Source: Pseudomonas sp. A34-9
Lineage (GTDB): Bacteria > Pseudomonadota > Gammaproteobacteria > Pseudomonadales > Pseudomonadaceae
Assembly (NCBI RefSeq): GCF_029543085.1
Contig: NZ_CP119967.1
Coordinates: 3,188,501-3,252,500 of the forward strand
Direction of reading: 5' to 3'
DNA: 64,000 nucleotides
The notes under the pieces were generated by a model. That model had not been told where the DNA came from, did no database searches, and worked only from the letters and a program-made list of their open reading frames with translations. Every line of letters starts with the position of its first letter. Position 1 is the stretch's first letter. A program made the translations under genes and the position numbers. Below, piece after piece: positions 52,072-61,786 of the stretch.

Positions 52072-53007
52072 ATGGCCAGCCAAGACATCATTGCCCGCTC
52101 GGCCACCACCACGGTGCCGCCGTCGGTGAGGAATCAGGAGGCGGTGGCCAAGCTGATCGACACCACCAAATGCATCGGCTGCAAGGCCTGCCAGGTCGCC
52201 TGCTCGGAATGGAACGAGCTGCGCGACGAGGTCGGCCACAACCACGGCACCTACGACAACCCGCAAGACCTGAGCGCGGAAACCTGGACCTTGATGCGTT
52301 TCACCGAACACGAAACCGACGCCGGCAACCTCGAATGGCTGATCCGCAAGGATGGCTGCATGCACTGCGCCGAGCCCGGTTGCCTGGCGGCGTGCCCGAG
52401 CCCCGGCGCGATCATCAAGCACGCCAACGGCATCGTCGATTTCGATCAGGATCACTGCATCGGCTGCGGTTATTGCATCACCGGTTGCCCGTTCAATATT
52501 CCGCGCATTTCGCAGAAAGACCACAAGGCCTACAAATGCACCTTGTGTTCGGATCGGGTGGCGGTAGGGCTGGAACCGGCCTGTGTGAAAACCTGCCCGA
52601 CCGGGGCCATTGTGTTCGGCACCAAGGAAGACATGAAGGAACACGCCGCCGAGCGCATCGTCGACCTGAAAAGCCGTGGTTTCGAAAACGCCGGTCTGTA
52701 TGACCCGGCAGGTGTTGGCGGTACGCACGTGATGTACGTGCTGCACCATGCCGACACGCCGACGATCTATGCCAACCTGCCGCAGGATCCGGCGATCAGT
52801 CCGTTGGTGGGCCTGTGGAAAGGCATCAGCAAACCGCTGGGCTTGCTGGCCATGGGTGCGGCGGTGCTGGCCGGGTTCTTCCACTATGTGCGTATCGGGC
52901 CAAATCGCGTCGAAGAGGATGAACATCCGACACCACCTGACACCTCAGTGCACGTCGTCGATCCGGCGGTGCACACCTTCGATCCACGCGGGGAGGACCG
53001 GCCATGA
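52072..53007 (+). CDS. fdnH: Formate dehydrogenase iron-sulfur (beta) subunit
   Basis: A 311-residue electron-transfer subunit with four 4Fe-4S binding sets: [41 protein letters not shown] and [14 protein letters not shown] followed by [10 protein letters not shown]. One membrane anchor lies near the C-terminus ([20 protein letters not shown]), then a hydrophilic tail. It carries electrons from FdnG to the cytochrome FdnI. GGAG is nine bases before the ATG. It is 14 bases from fdnG and overlaps fdnI by ATGA. Confidence 0.95.
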   Translation: MASQDIIARSATTTVPPSVRNQEAVAKLIDTTKCIGCKACQVACSEWNELRDEVGHNHGTYDNPQDLSAETWTLMRFTEHETDAGNLEWLIRKDGCMHCAEPGCLAACPSPGAIIKHANGIVDFDQDHCIGCGYCITGCPFNIPRISQKDHKAYKCTLCSDRVAVGLEPACVKTCPTGAIVFGTKEDMKEHAAERIVDLKSRGFENAGLYDPAGVGGTHVMYVLHHADTPTIYANLPQDPAISPLVGLWKGISKPLGLLAMGAAVLAGFFHYVRIGPNRVEEDEHPTPPDTSVHVVDPAVHTFDPRGEDRP

Positions 53008-53669
53008 GCAACAAGACGATCCTGCGTTACACCGCCAACCAGCGCACCAATCACTGGCTGGTGGCGATCCTGTTTTTCATGGCCGGGCTGTCCGGGCTGG
53101 CGTTGTTTCATCCGTCGCTGTTCTGGCTAAGCAATCTGTTCGGCGGCGGGCCGTGGACGCGGATTCTGCACCCGTTCCTGGGCGTGCTGATGTTCGTGTT
53201 GTTCCTCGGTCTTGTGTTCCGTTTCTGGCGCGCGAATTTCTTTATCGACAACGATTGGAAGTGGTTGCGCCGCATTGACCGGGTGCTGGTCAACGACGAG
53301 GAAACCGTCCCGCCGGTGGGCAAATACAACGCCGGGCAGAAGCTGTTGTTCTGGACTTTACTGCTGTGCATGCTGGGTTTGTTGTTCACCGGGCTGGTGA
53401 TCTGGCGCGCCTATTTCAGCGCGTATTTCGGCATCAGCGTGATTCGCTGGGCGATGCTCCTGCACGCGCTGGCCGGGTTCATTCTGGTGCTGAGCATCAT
53501 CATTCACATCTACGCCGGGCTGTGGATCAAGGGCTCGGTCGACGCGATGATGCATGGCTGGGTCAGCCGCGCCTGGGCCAGGAAACACCATGAACTCTGG
53601 TATCGCGACATCACCCGCGACGAACGCCAACCGGACGTGCCGGAGCGACCGATCACCAAAAAGGGCTGA
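53004..53669 (+). CDS. fdnI: Formate dehydrogenase cytochrome b556 (gamma) subunit
   Basis: A 221-residue inner-membrane cytochrome with four membrane segments ([78 protein letters not shown]). His residues in the first, second and fourth segments fit the two heme b ligand pairs. It reduces quinone with electrons from FdnH. It overlaps fdnH by four bases and is followed after three bases by fdhE. Confidence 0.94.
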   Translation: MSNKTILRYTANQRTNHWLVAILFFMAGLSGLALFHPSLFWLSNLFGGGPWTRILHPFLGVLMFVLFLGLVFRFWRANFFIDNDWKWLRRIDRVLVNDEETVPPVGKYNAGQKLLFWTLLLCMLGLLFTGLVIWRAYFSAYFGISVIRWAMLLHALAGFILVLSIIIHIYAGLWIKGSVDAMMHGWVSRAWARKHHELWYRDITRDERQPDVPERPITKKG

Positions 53670-53672
53670 CTT

Positions 53673-54599
53673 TTGCCAACCATTCTGGAACCCGGGGAAA
53701 TTGAAGCGGCGGCGAGTTCGCCGCCATTTCTGCATCTGCCGCCGCACAATCTGTTCACGTTGCGCGCGCAACGGCTGGAGCAATTGGCCGCAGGACATCC
53801 GCTGGCCGAGTACCTACGGCTGATTGCCGGATTGTGCCGGGTGCAGCAGCAGGTATTCGACGATCCGCCGTTGACCGCGCCGTTTGATCAGCAACGGATC
53901 GAGGCGTGTCAGCAGCACGGTTTGCCGCCGTTTGCCGCCGATACGTTAATCCGTGAAGACGCATGGCAGGCGTATCTCGATGCGCTGTTGCAACGTTATG
54001 TCCCTGATGAGCAACCCGCCGTCGTCGATGCGCTGACGACGCTGCGGGTCGCCAGTTCCGGCCAGTTACGGTCGTGGGGCGTTGCGTTGGTCAGCGGCCA
54101 GTATTCGATGGTGCCGGCGGCGTTGGTGCCGTTCCTCGGTGCGGGCCTGCAAACGGCGTGGAGCCATTGGTTGCTCAGCGCGGCGAATCTGCAACTCAAA
54201 CCCGCTGACAGCCTCAGCCAATGCCCGGCGTGCGGTTCACCGGCGATGGCCGGGGTCATTCGTCATCGCGGCAAGCACAACGGTTTGCGTTATCTGGTGT
54301 GTTCGCTGTGTGCCTGCGAATGGCATGTGGTGCGGGTCAAGTGCGTGTATTGCGAGTCGAGCAAAGGGCTTGATTATCTGAGTGTCGAGGATGATCGCCA
54401 CGCGGCAAATCAGGCACCGTTAAGGGCGGAGGTCTGTCCGGGCTGTCACAGCTATCTGAAGCTGGTGTATCTGGAAAACGATGCCGATGCCGAGGCGTTG
54501 TCGGCGGATCTCGGCAGTTTGTTGCTGGACATGCGACTGGCGCAGGACGGTTACCAGCGTCTGGCGCCAAATCTGTTGCTGGCTCCGGGAGACGAGTGA
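53673..54599 (+). CDS. fdhE: Formate dehydrogenase accessory protein FdhE
   Basis: A 308-residue cytoplasmic maturation factor. The C-terminal half has the rubredoxin-like CxxC pairs that bind iron: CPACGSPAMAG, CSLCACEWHVVRVKCVYCES and CPGCHSYLKL. FdhE is needed for formate dehydrogenase activity before export. It starts at TTG 53673 with AAGGG ahead of it; no ATG is better placed. The reading frame follows fdnI by three bases, so they share one message. Confidence 0.9.
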   Translation: MPTILEPGEIEAAASSPPFLHLPPHNLFTLRAQRLEQLAAGHPLAEYLRLIAGLCRVQQQVFDDPPLTAPFDQQRIEACQQHGLPPFAADTLIREDAWQAYLDALLQRYVPDEQPAVVDALTTLRVASSGQLRSWGVALVSGQYSMVPAALVPFLGAGLQTAWSHWLLSAANLQLKPADSLSQCPACGSPAMAGVIRHRGKHNGLRYLVCSLCACEWHVVRVKCVYCESSKGLDYLSVEDDRHAANQAPLRAEVCPGCHSYLKLVYLENDADAEALSADLGSLLLDMRLAQDGYQRLAPNLLLAPGDE

Positions 54600-54662
54600 T
54601 CACAGCGTCTACACTCTTGTTTTTCACTGCGGGGCGCAGTGAACTGTCTCCAGGAGTGGCTG

Positions 54663-56063
54663 ATGTCCCTGCGGTTACCTTCCATTGATGGTTTGTTGCG
54701 TCACCCGGCGTGTGTGCCTTTGCTTGAACGTCACGGACGTGAGTCTCTGCTGGCGAGTTTGCGGCAGTTGCTCGATGAACTGCGTTCCAGTGTGTTGACC
54801 GGGCAGTTATCCGCCGTCGAAATCAGCCCTGAAGTGCTCGCCGGCCGCGTCGGTGAACGCCTGGCCCGGCAGCAACGCAGCAACGTGCGCCGAGTGTTCA
54901 ACCTCACCGGCACGGTGCTGCACACCAACCTCGGTCGCGCCTTGTTGCCGGACGCAGCCATCGACGCGGTGCAAATGGCCGCGCGTTATCCGCTCAATCT
55001 GGAGTTCGATCTGGCCAGCGGCAAGCGCGGTGATCGTGATGATCTGATTGAAGGCCTGATCCGCGAACTGACCGGCGCTGAAGCCGTCACTGTGGTCAAC
55101 AACAATGCCGCCGCCGTGCTGCTGACGCTCAACAGTCTGGGCGCGCGCAAGGAAGGCATCATTTCCCGTGGTGAGCTGATCGAGATCGGCGGTGCCTTCC
55201 GCATTCCCGACATCATGGCCCGCGCCGGCGTGCGCCTGCATGAGGTCGGCACCACTAATCGCACCCATGCCCGTGATTACGAAGCAGCGATCAACCCACG
55301 CAGCGGTTTGATCATGCGCGTGCACGCAAGCAACTACAGCATCGAAGGCTTTACCGCTCGGGTGCCGACCCCTGAGCTGGCCGAGCTGGCCCATCGTCAG
55401 GGTTTGCCGCTGCTGGAGGATCTGGGCAGCGGCAGTCTGCTCGATCTGCAACGCTGGGGGTTGCCGGCCGAACCGACGGTGCGTCAGGCGCTGCTGGATG
55501 GCGCGGACATCGTCACCTTCAGCGGCGACAAATTGCTTGGCGGGCCGCAGGCCGGGTTGATCGTCGGGCGTAAAGAGCTGATCGCGAAGATCAAGAAGAA
55601 TCCGCTGAAACGCGCGCTGCGGGTGGACAAGTTGACCTTGGCGGCGCTGGAAGCGGTGCTGGGCTTGTATCGCGATCCCGATCGCCTCGCTGAACGTTTG
55701 CCGAGTCTGCGTTTGCTGACCCGTCCGCAGTCTGACATTTTCGCCCAGGCTTCACGGTTGCAGCCCTTGATGGCTGAGCTGTTGGGCGAAAGCTGGCAGG
55801 TCAGTGCAGTCGAGGCCTTGGGCATGATCGGCAGCGGCAGCCAGCCGGTGGCGCGCTTGCCGAGTGCGGCATTGTGCATGCGCCCGCAAGTTTCCAAGCG
55901 TTTGCGCGGGCGCTGTCTGTTGAATTTGGAAACAGCGCTGCGCGCGTTGCCGATCCCGGTGCTCGGTCGTATCGACGACGATGCGCTGTGGCTGGATCTG
56001 CGCCAACTCGACGATGAGCCGGCGTGGCTCAGGCAATTGCCGCAGTTGCAGGTCGATTCATGA
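54663..56063 (+). CDS. selA: L-seryl-tRNA(Sec) selenium transferase SelA
   Basis: A 466-residue PLP enzyme that converts seryl-tRNA(Sec) to selenocysteyl-tRNA(Sec) using selenophosphate. The family motif [20 protein letters not shown] is present, and the PLP lysine is K290 in [13 protein letters not shown], close to Lys295 in E. coli. ATG 54663 has AGGAG eight bases upstream; GTG 54639 is less likely. Its stop overlaps selB by ATGA. Nothing is missing compared with family length. Confidence 0.95.
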   Translation: MSLRLPSIDGLLRHPACVPLLERHGRESLLASLRQLLDELRSSVLTGQLSAVEISPEVLAGRVGERLARQQRSNVRRVFNLTGTVLHTNLGRALLPDAAIDAVQMAARYPLNLEFDLASGKRGDRDDLIEGLIRELTGAEAVTVVNNNAAAVLLTLNSLGARKEGIISRGELIEIGGAFRIPDIMARAGVRLHEVGTTNRTHARDYEAAINPRSGLIMRVHASNYSIEGFTARVPTPELAELAHRQGLPLLEDLGSGSLLDLQRWGLPAEPTVRQALLDGADIVTFSGDKLLGGPQAGLIVGRKELIAKIKKNPLKRALRVDKLTLAALEAVLGLYRDPDRLAERLPSLRLLTRPQSDIFAQASRLQPLMAELLGESWQVSAVEALGMIGSGSQPVARLPSAALCMRPQVSKRLRGRCLLNLETALRALPIPVLGRIDDDALWLDLRQLDDEPAWLRQLPQLQVDS

Positions 56064-57976
56064 TTGTCGGCACGGCGGGGCACATCGACCACGGCAAGAC
56101 CGCGCTGCTGCAAGCCCTGACCGGACAAACCGGCGACCGTCGCCCGCAGGAACGCGAGCGCGGGATGACCATCGACTTGGGTTATCTCTACGCCGAACTG
56201 GAACCGGGCGCGGGCCTGACCGGGTTTATCGACGTCCCCGGCCACGAGAAATTCACCCACAACATGCTCGCTGGCGCGCAGGGCATCGATCTGGTGCTGC
56301 TGGTGGTCGCGGCGGATGACGGCGTGATGCCGCAGACCCGCGAGCATCTGGCGATTGTCGAGTTGCTCGGCATTGCGCGCGCTTTGGTGGCGATCACCAA
56401 ATGCGACCGGGCCGAGGCGGGCAGGGTCGAAGAGGTGCAGCGACAGGTGCTGGACCTGCTCGCCCCGGGGCCGTTTGCCGAGGCGCCGATCTTGACCGTG
56501 TCGAGCCTGAGCGGGCAGGGCATTGCGGCACTGCGCGAGGTGTTGCTGCAGACGCAAAGTGCAGTGCACGAGCGCAGCCGTGAAGGTGGCTTTCGCCTGG
56601 CCATCGACCGCGCCTTCAGCGTTGCCGGTGCGGGGATTGTCGTTACCGGGACGGCGTTGTCGGGCGCGGTGGCCGTCGGCGACAAACTCATCCTCGGGCC
56701 GTCCGGGAAAACCGTACGCGTGCGCGGTTTGCATGCGCAGAATCAACCCGCCGAACACGCCGTCGCCGGCCAGCGAGTGGCGTTGAACCTGACCGGCGAA
56801 CGCCTCGAACTGGCGCAGCTCCATCGCGGCCAGTGGCTGCTGAGCGAATGGCTGCATGCGGCGACGCAACGGGTCGACATCGACTTTCAACTGCTGCCCG
56901 GCGAACGTACCTTCGAACACTTTCACCCGGTGCACGTGCACCTCGGCACGCAGGATGTCATCGCTCGGGTGGCCTTGCTCGAAGGTCCACGGTTGAGTCC
57001 CGGCGAGCAAATGTTCGCGCAACTGCTGATCAATGCGCCGGTCCACGCGGTAAAGGGCGATCGCTTGATCCTGCGCGACCAGAGCGCGCAACGCACCTTG
57101 GGTGGCGGCCAGGTACTTGACCCGTTCGCCCCGGCGCGACAACGTCGCAGCCCCGAACGGCTGGCGCAATTGCGCACCTTGGCTTCTGGCGACGAGTTCG
57201 AACAGGTCCTGCCCGTGCTACTCAACTACAGCGCGGGTGGCCTCGACCCGCTGCGGCTGGAACGCCAGTTCAATCGGCCGCGCTCGACCTGGGCATTAGC
57301 GGAAAACGTGCGCCTGATCGACACCCGCCAAGGTTCGGTGTTGTTCAACGTGCAGCGCTGGGCGCAGTTGAAATTCACCCTGCTGGAACAACTCGCGCAG
57401 TTCCATGAACTGGAACCCGACCAGATGGGCCCGGACCGCGATCGCCTGCGCCGCTTCAGTGGATTGACGCTGGAGCGTTCGACCTTTGTCAGTTTGCTGG
57501 ATGAATTGCTCACCGCCGGATCGATTCAGGCGAGCGGGCCGTGGCTGCATTTGCCGGATCATCAGGTGCGCCTGAATGCCGAAGACGAAAGTCTCTGGCT
57601 GGGATTACAACCGATCTTCGAACAGGCCGGTTTCGACCCGCCGTGGGTGCGCGATATCGCGACAATGCTCGGTCAGGACGACGCGGTTGTACGCCTGTTG
57701 CTGCGCAAACTGGCGCGGCTCGGGTTGATGCACCAAGTGGTACGCGACCTGTTCTTGAGTGACCTGCAACTGCGCCGGATGGCGGACGTGTTGTTAAAAC
57801 TGGCCAGGGAAAATCCGCAGATCCAGGTGACAACCTTCCGCGATGCGCTAGGCTTGGGTCGCAAACGCTGTATTCAATACCTCGAATACTTCGACCGCGT
57901 CGGCCTGACCCGACGCCTCGGCGAATCCCGCCAGATCCGCCCTGAAAACGCGCTGGCCCACGCCGACGCGCAATAA
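56060..57976 (+). CDS. selB: Selenocysteine-specific elongation factor SelB
   Basis: A 638-residue GTPase that brings Sec-tRNA(Sec) to UGA codons marked by a SECIS. The N-terminal domain has GHIDHGKT at residues 7-14, [13 protein letters not shown] and the guanine-recognition TKCD; two beta-barrel domains follow, and the C-terminal 270 residues are winged helices that bind the SECIS RNA (for example [20 protein letters not shown]). It starts at ATG 56060, overlapping selA. The selC tRNA gene begins six bases after its stop. Confidence 0.95.
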   Translation: MIVGTAGHIDHGKTALLQALTGQTGDRRPQERERGMTIDLGYLYAELEPGAGLTGFIDVPGHEKFTHNMLAGAQGIDLVLLVVAADDGVMPQTREHLAIVELLGIARALVAITKCDRAEAGRVEEVQRQVLDLLAPGPFAEAPILTVSSLSGQGIAALREVLLQTQSAVHERSREGGFRLAIDRAFSVAGAGIVVTGTALSGAVAVGDKLILGPSGKTVRVRGLHAQNQPAEHAVAGQRVALNLTGERLELAQLHRGQWLLSEWLHAATQRVDIDFQLLPGERTFEHFHPVHVHLGTQDVIARVALLEGPRLSPGEQMFAQLLINAPVHAVKGDRLILRDQSAQRTLGGGQVLDPFAPARQRRSPERLAQLRTLASGDEFEQVLPVLLNYSAGGLDPLRLERQFNRPRSTWALAENVRLIDTRQGSVLFNVQRWAQLKFTLLEQLAQFHELEPDQMGPDRDRLRRFSGLTLERSTFVSLLDELLTAGSIQASGPWLHLPDHQVRLNAEDESLWLGLQPIFEQAGFDPPWVRDIATMLGQDDAVVRLLLRKLARLGLMHQVVRDLFLSDLQLRRMADVLLKLARENPQIQVTTFRDALGLGRKRCIQYLEYFDRVGLTRRLGESRQIRPENALAHADAQ

Positions 57977-57982
57977 GTTCAA

Positions 57983-58078
57983 GGAAGGCAATCGCGCCCG
58001 GTGGCGCGGCCGGGCTTCAAACCCGGTTGGGGACGGCATCCGTTCCCGGGCAGGTTCGACTCCGGCTGCCTTCCGCCA
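57983..58078 (+). tRNA. selC: tRNA-Sec, anticodon TCA
   Basis: A 96-base gene from GGAAGGC to GCCTTCCGCCA, with the CCA end encoded. The extra-long acceptor and variable arms are those of selenocysteine tRNAs: acceptor GGAAGGC pairs with GCCTTCC, the anticodon stem CCGGG/CCCGG closes the loop CTTCAAA with TCA at 58017-58019, the variable arm is GGGGACGGCATCCGTTCCC, and the T loop is GGTTCGACTCC. It lies directly after selB, so the reader of UGA is encoded beside its elongation factor. Confidence 0.96.
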
Positions 58079-58093
58079 ATTTGCCAAAAGCAC

Positions 58094-58268
58094 AAGATCG
58101 CAGCCTTCGGCAGCTTTTGATCGTTCCCACGCAGAGCATGGGAACGATCATCAATACAAGGGGAAGGTGGTCTGGCCCTGATAACGCCTCAAACAGCAAA
58201 AGATCGCAGCCTTCGGCAGCTCCTACAGGGATCGGTGCAGGAGCTGCCGAAGGCTGCGATCTTTTGAT
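58094..58268. repeat. REP cluster after selC
   Basis: Three pieces lie in a row. A single arm GATCGCAGCCTTCGGCAGC at about 58096-58114 comes first, then a GATCGTTCCCACG palindrome at 58119-58149, then a tail-to-tail inverted pair of the GGAGCTGCC class at 58197-58268. It fills most of the space between selC and cptA. No integrase gene or duplicated tRNA end is visible. Confidence 0.85.
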
Positions 58269-58349
58269 CCACCGTATCCAGCGAATCGCGACAAATTCGC
58301 CATGACCATGCGCTGCCACCCTGAGTATGGCGATCAGTCCTTCGCGAGC

Positions 58350-58376
58350 GGGCGCCATGAAAAAGGGGCCGTTTCC
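58350..58376 (-). terminator. Terminator of cptA
   Basis: Read on the minus strand, AAGGGGCC pairs with GGCCCCTT around GGAAAC, followed by T residues. It starts 14 bases after the cptA stop. Confidence 0.9.
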
Positions 58377-58390
58377 GGCCCCTTCTGGTG

Positions 58391-60139
58391 TTACTGCTGC
58401 GCGACGCCCACCGGTGGTGCGTCGGGCTTTTTCGGCTTCATCAGGCTGAAGTCGATCAGCGCGCGCTGCTCGGTCTGGTACGGGTCGCCGATCAGCAATG
58501 GGCGAGCCTTGAAGCTGTCGCTGACCAGGCTCTTGCTGCGGTCGAGTTCATCGAAGCTCAAACCGGCCAGGTCGGCCCAGGTGTGGATCAGGTGCGAGCT
58601 GCTGTACGGGCGATCCAGGTCACCGGCAAAGTTCCAGTCGTGGCTGGCTTTCCACTTCGGCGATGCCCAGGCCATGAACGGGATGGTGTACATCGGCGCG
58701 GTCGGTTTGTTTTCGTTGCGGCCCAGGGTTTTGTGGCCGACCGAGTCGAACACGTCTTCACCGTGGTCGGAGAGGTACAACAGGAAGCCGTTCGGATCGG
58801 ATTTGGCGTAATCCTTGATCAGGCTCGAAACGACAAAGTCGTTGTACAGCACGGCGTTGTCGTAGCTGTTGTAGGTCGGCACCTGGTCATCACGCACGCC
58901 CGCTGGCACGCCGGTACGGTCCTGGAACTTGTCGAACGTCGGCGGATAGCGGTACTGGTAGCTCATGTGCGTGCCGAGCAAATGCACGACGATCAGCTTG
59001 CGCGGTGCCGCGTCAGCCAGCGCCTTGTTGAACGGCTCGATCACGTCGCCATCGTATTGCGCGGCGTTCTGGTTGCGGTTGTTGTTCAGGTACACCTGCT
59101 CGTCGGCCTGTTCGGAGAACGTCGTGAGCATGGTGTTGCGCTTGGTCATGGTCTGCTGGTTGGTGATCCAGAAGGTCTTGTAACCGGCCTGTTTCATCAT
59201 GCTGACCAGCGACGGTGTCGACAGGTAAAGATCAGGATGCTCTTCGTCAGCGAAGGTCAGCACTTGCTGCAACGCTTCGATGGTGTACGGGCGAGGGGTG
59301 ACGACGTTGTCGAACACCGCCAGTTGATCCTTGAGCTTGTCCAGTTCCGGCGTGGTATTGCGCTGATAGCCATAGAGGCTCATGCGCTGACGGTTGGTCG
59401 ACTCACCGATCACCAGCACCAAGGTCTTCGGCTGATCGGCCGAGGCCTCCTTGAGATTTTTCAGCGGCGGGATCTTGCTGACGTTATGCAGCATGCCCTG
59501 CATGTCCGCGAGGGTGTCCAGATAACGGTGATAAGCCACCGCCATCTGCCATGGCACTGCGGGTTCGATGCGGGTTTCGAATTTTTCGAAGCCTTGGGCG
59601 AAGGTGCCCATGCGCAGCGTCTGTTTGACCAGCGGGTAACCGACTACAGCGATTACGATCGCGGTTGCCGCCACGAGCGCACGACCTCGGGGCATGTACA
59701 CCGGGCGCAGACGTGTCCACAGGAAATAGGCAAACACGGTATGGGCGAGGAACGCCGGCACCATCCACCAGGCAAAATACTGGGTCATGTACTCGCCCGC
59801 TTCAGAGATGTTCGACTCGAACATGATGAAGATGACGCTTTGCGAGAATTCCTGCTGATAGATGAAGAAATAACCCAGACTGGCCATCGAGCAGGCCCAC
59901 AGCACCACGCCGATCACGGCGGCGAGCACTTTGGTGCGTTTGGGGAAGAGCAGCATCGGCGCCAGCCACAGCGCGCTCATGAAGAATGCCTGACGGAAGC
60001 CGCTGAAACCGGAGGTGCCGGTCAGCTGGATCAGCAGTTGGGTGATACCCGAGAAGTACCAGAAGAATACGAACAGCCAGAGAAGTCCGGCCCAGTCGAA
60101 ACCTGTCGCAGTCGTTTTGCTGCGTTTGAACAATGCCAT
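58391..60139 (-). CDS. cptA: Phosphoethanolamine transferase CptA
   Basis: A 582-residue inner-membrane enzyme with five N-terminal membrane segments (AGLLWLFVFFWYFSGITQLL through ALVAATAIVIAVVGYPLV) and a large periplasmic sulfatase-like domain. The metal site is seen in VIGESTNRQRMSLYGY near residue 245, the probable nucleophile Thr in TPRPYTIEALQQVL near 284, and LSDHGEDVFDSVGH. CptA adds phosphoethanolamine to heptose of the LPS core; length matches E. coli CptA. The alternative is an EptA-type enzyme acting on lipid A. ATG 60139 (MALFKRSKTT) is chosen over an extension to 60214. Single gene with its own terminator. Confidence 0.9.
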   Translation of the reverse strand: MALFKRSKTTATGFDWAGLLWLFVFFWYFSGITQLLIQLTGTSGFSGFRQAFFMSALWLAPMLLFPKRTKVLAAVIGVVLWACSMASLGYFFIYQQEFSQSVIFIMFESNISEAGEYMTQYFAWWMVPAFLAHTVFAYFLWTRLRPVYMPRGRALVAATAIVIAVVGYPLVKQTLRMGTFAQGFEKFETRIEPAVPWQMAVAYHRYLDTLADMQGMLHNVSKIPPLKNLKEASADQPKTLVLVIGESTNRQRMSLYGYQRNTTPELDKLKDQLAVFDNVVTPRPYTIEALQQVLTFADEEHPDLYLSTPSLVSMMKQAGYKTFWITNQQTMTKRNTMLTTFSEQADEQVYLNNNRNQNAAQYDGDVIEPFNKALADAAPRKLIVVHLLGTHMSYQYRYPPTFDKFQDRTGVPAGVRDDQVPTYNSYDNAVLYNDFVVSSLIKDYAKSDPNGFLLYLSDHGEDVFDSVGHKTLGRNENKPTAPMYTIPFMAWASPKWKASHDWNFAGDLDRPYSSSHLIHTWADLAGLSFDELDRSKSLVSDSFKARPLLIGDPYQTEQRALIDFSLMKPKKPDAPPVGVAQQ

Positions 60140-60350
60140 TCGGCGCTCCAGCTCACTCGTTACAACCACCGCCGGAACATCCATGAAGCCGACGAACGGA
60201 GGCCGTACGCACAAGTACGGCCAGAATGGGGCGGAGTATTACGAAGAGAATGTGAAAAGTTTGTGAGATGCCGTTTTTTGGCTTTCGCCAGGCGGGCAGC
60301 AGTGCAGCAAGTCGGGAACAGCGGCGGCCGTTCCCGAATCAGGCGGGGGA

Positions 60351-60533
60351 TCAGGCGTGGGGGTGACGCTGAACGACCGGCAAAGGTTGCGGTTGCACAC
60401 CTTGGGTCAACAGGCGCAGCTGCGCCAGCTCCTGCTTCAACTGGTCGCGTTCGTCTTTCAACTGGCGCAATTCATCGCGACGGATTGTCACGTACAGGGT
60501 TTGTGGCGGCATTGCTGTGTGTACTGTGCCCAT
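60351..60533 (-). CDS. Small coiled-coil protein of unknown function
   Basis: A 60-residue protein, MGTVHTAMPPQTLYVTIRRD followed by a short coiled coil (ELRQLKDERDQLKQELAQLR) and a Pro/Gln tail. GAGGTGA lies just before the ATG, which supports translation. I recognise no family. It is transcribed divergently from gnd. Confidence 0.6.
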   Translation of the reverse strand: MGTVHTAMPPQTLYVTIRRDELRQLKDERDQLKQELAQLRLLTQGVQPQPLPVVQRHPHA

Positions 60534-60805
60534 TGCTCACCTCGCAAATGGCGTGCATCAACTGTAAGGCCCCCGGCTCTGGGGTGCTGACTTACTATCG
60601 GCGCCGATTTTGATTTCTTTTGCCTGTGAATGGAACTTTTTTATTTTTCAGGGTCGGTGTGTCTTCGCAACGATTCGGGGCGTTATCAGTCTGGATCGGG
60701 CACAATGCCCGGAAACTTCATCGCAACGCTCTGGACTAACCTCCATCAGTCGCGTTGGGCTATAACCAATGACACACATTTATTTGTAGTAAGGAGCATC
60801 AGCAC

Positions 60806-61786
60806 ATGCAACTCGGGATTATTGGACTGGGCCGCATGGGCGGCAATATTGCGCGACGTCTGATGCTCAACGGTCACACCACCGTTGTTTACGACCGCAA
60901 TACCGCGTTCATCGATAACCTGGTCGCCGAGGGCTCCACCGGCGTCGCCGACTTGCCGGCACTGGTTGCCGGCCTGGCCAAGCCGCGTGCGGTCTGGGTC
61001 ATGCTGCCGGCCGGCGCGCCAACCGAAGACACCATCAACACCCTGAGCACGCTGCTCGAAGCTGGCGACACCATCATCGACGGCGGCAACACCAACTATA
61101 AGGATGACATCCGTCGGGCCAAGACCCTGGCCGAAAAGGGCCTGCACTACATCGACGTCGGTACTTCCGGCGGCGTCTGGGGCCTGGAGCGCGGCTATTG
61201 CATGATGATCGGCGGCGACGCTGAAACCGTGCAGCGCCTCGATCCGCTGTTCGCCGCGCTCGCGCCGGGCATGGGTGACATCCCGCGCACCAAGGATCGC
61301 AAGTCCGACGACCACCGCGCCGAACATGGCTACATCCACGCCGGTCCCGCCGGTGCCGGTCACTTCGTGAAGATGATTCACAACGGTATCGAGTACGGCA
61401 TGATGGCCGCGTTCGCCGAAGGCTTCGACATCCTCAAGACCAAGTCCAGCGAGCGCCTGCCGGAAGATCAGCGTTTTGATCTGAACGTGGCCGATATCGC
61501 TGAAGTGTGGCGTCGCGGCAGCGTGGTGTCCTCGTGGTTGCTCGACCTGACCGCTGATGCACTGGCCAGCGATCCGAAACTCGACGGCTTCTCCGGCTCT
61601 GTTGCGGACAGCGGCGAAGGTCAATGGACCATCGAAGCGGCCATGGAACAAGCGGTGCCGGTACCGGTGCTGTCGAACTCGCTGTTCTCGCGCTACCGTT
61701 CGCGCGGTCAGGGCACCTTTGGCGACAAGATTCTTTCGGCCCAGCGCTTCGGCTTCGGCGGCCACGTGGAGACACCGAAGAAATGA
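60806..61786 (+). CDS. gnd: 6-phosphogluconate dehydrogenase, decarboxylating (short form)
   Basis: A 326-residue enzyme of the shorter, GndA/YqeC-like type, compared with about 470 residues for the classical form. The cofactor fold is [14 protein letters not shown] near residues 5-18 with YDRN at the strand end, and the substrate motif is [27 protein letters not shown] and [18 protein letters not shown] carry the catalytic Lys and Asn. It converts 6-phosphogluconate to ribulose-5-phosphate; NAD+ preference is typical of the short form but not provable here. The stop overlaps zwf by ATGA. AAGGAG precedes the ATG. Confidence 0.94.
   Translation: MQLGIIGLGRMGGNIARRLMLNGHTTVVYDRNTAFIDNLVAEGSTGVADLPALVAGLAKPRAVWVMLPAGAPTEDTINTLSTLLEAGDTIIDGGNTNYKDDIRRAKTLAEKGLHYIDVGTSGGVWGLERGYCMMIGGDAETVQRLDPLFAALAPGMGDIPRTKDRKSDDHRAEHGYIHAGPAGAGHFVKMIHNGIEYGMMAAFAEGFDILKTKSSERLPEDQRFDLNVADIAEVWRRGSVVSSWLLDLTADALASDPKLDGFSGSVADSGEGQWTIEAAMEQAVPVPVLSNSLFSRYRSRGQGTFGDKILSAQRFGFGGHVETPKK

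Noticed and set aside
57977..58390. Genomic island at selC
   Set aside because: No integrase, no direct repeat of the tRNA end and no change in base composition; only REP sequences are found.
58388..60613. A 741-codon open frame on the plus strand opposite cptA
   Set aside because: It is the mirror of the GC-rich cptA coding sequence; its translation is rich in His, Gln and Arg with no domain, while cptA has membrane segments and catalytic motifs.
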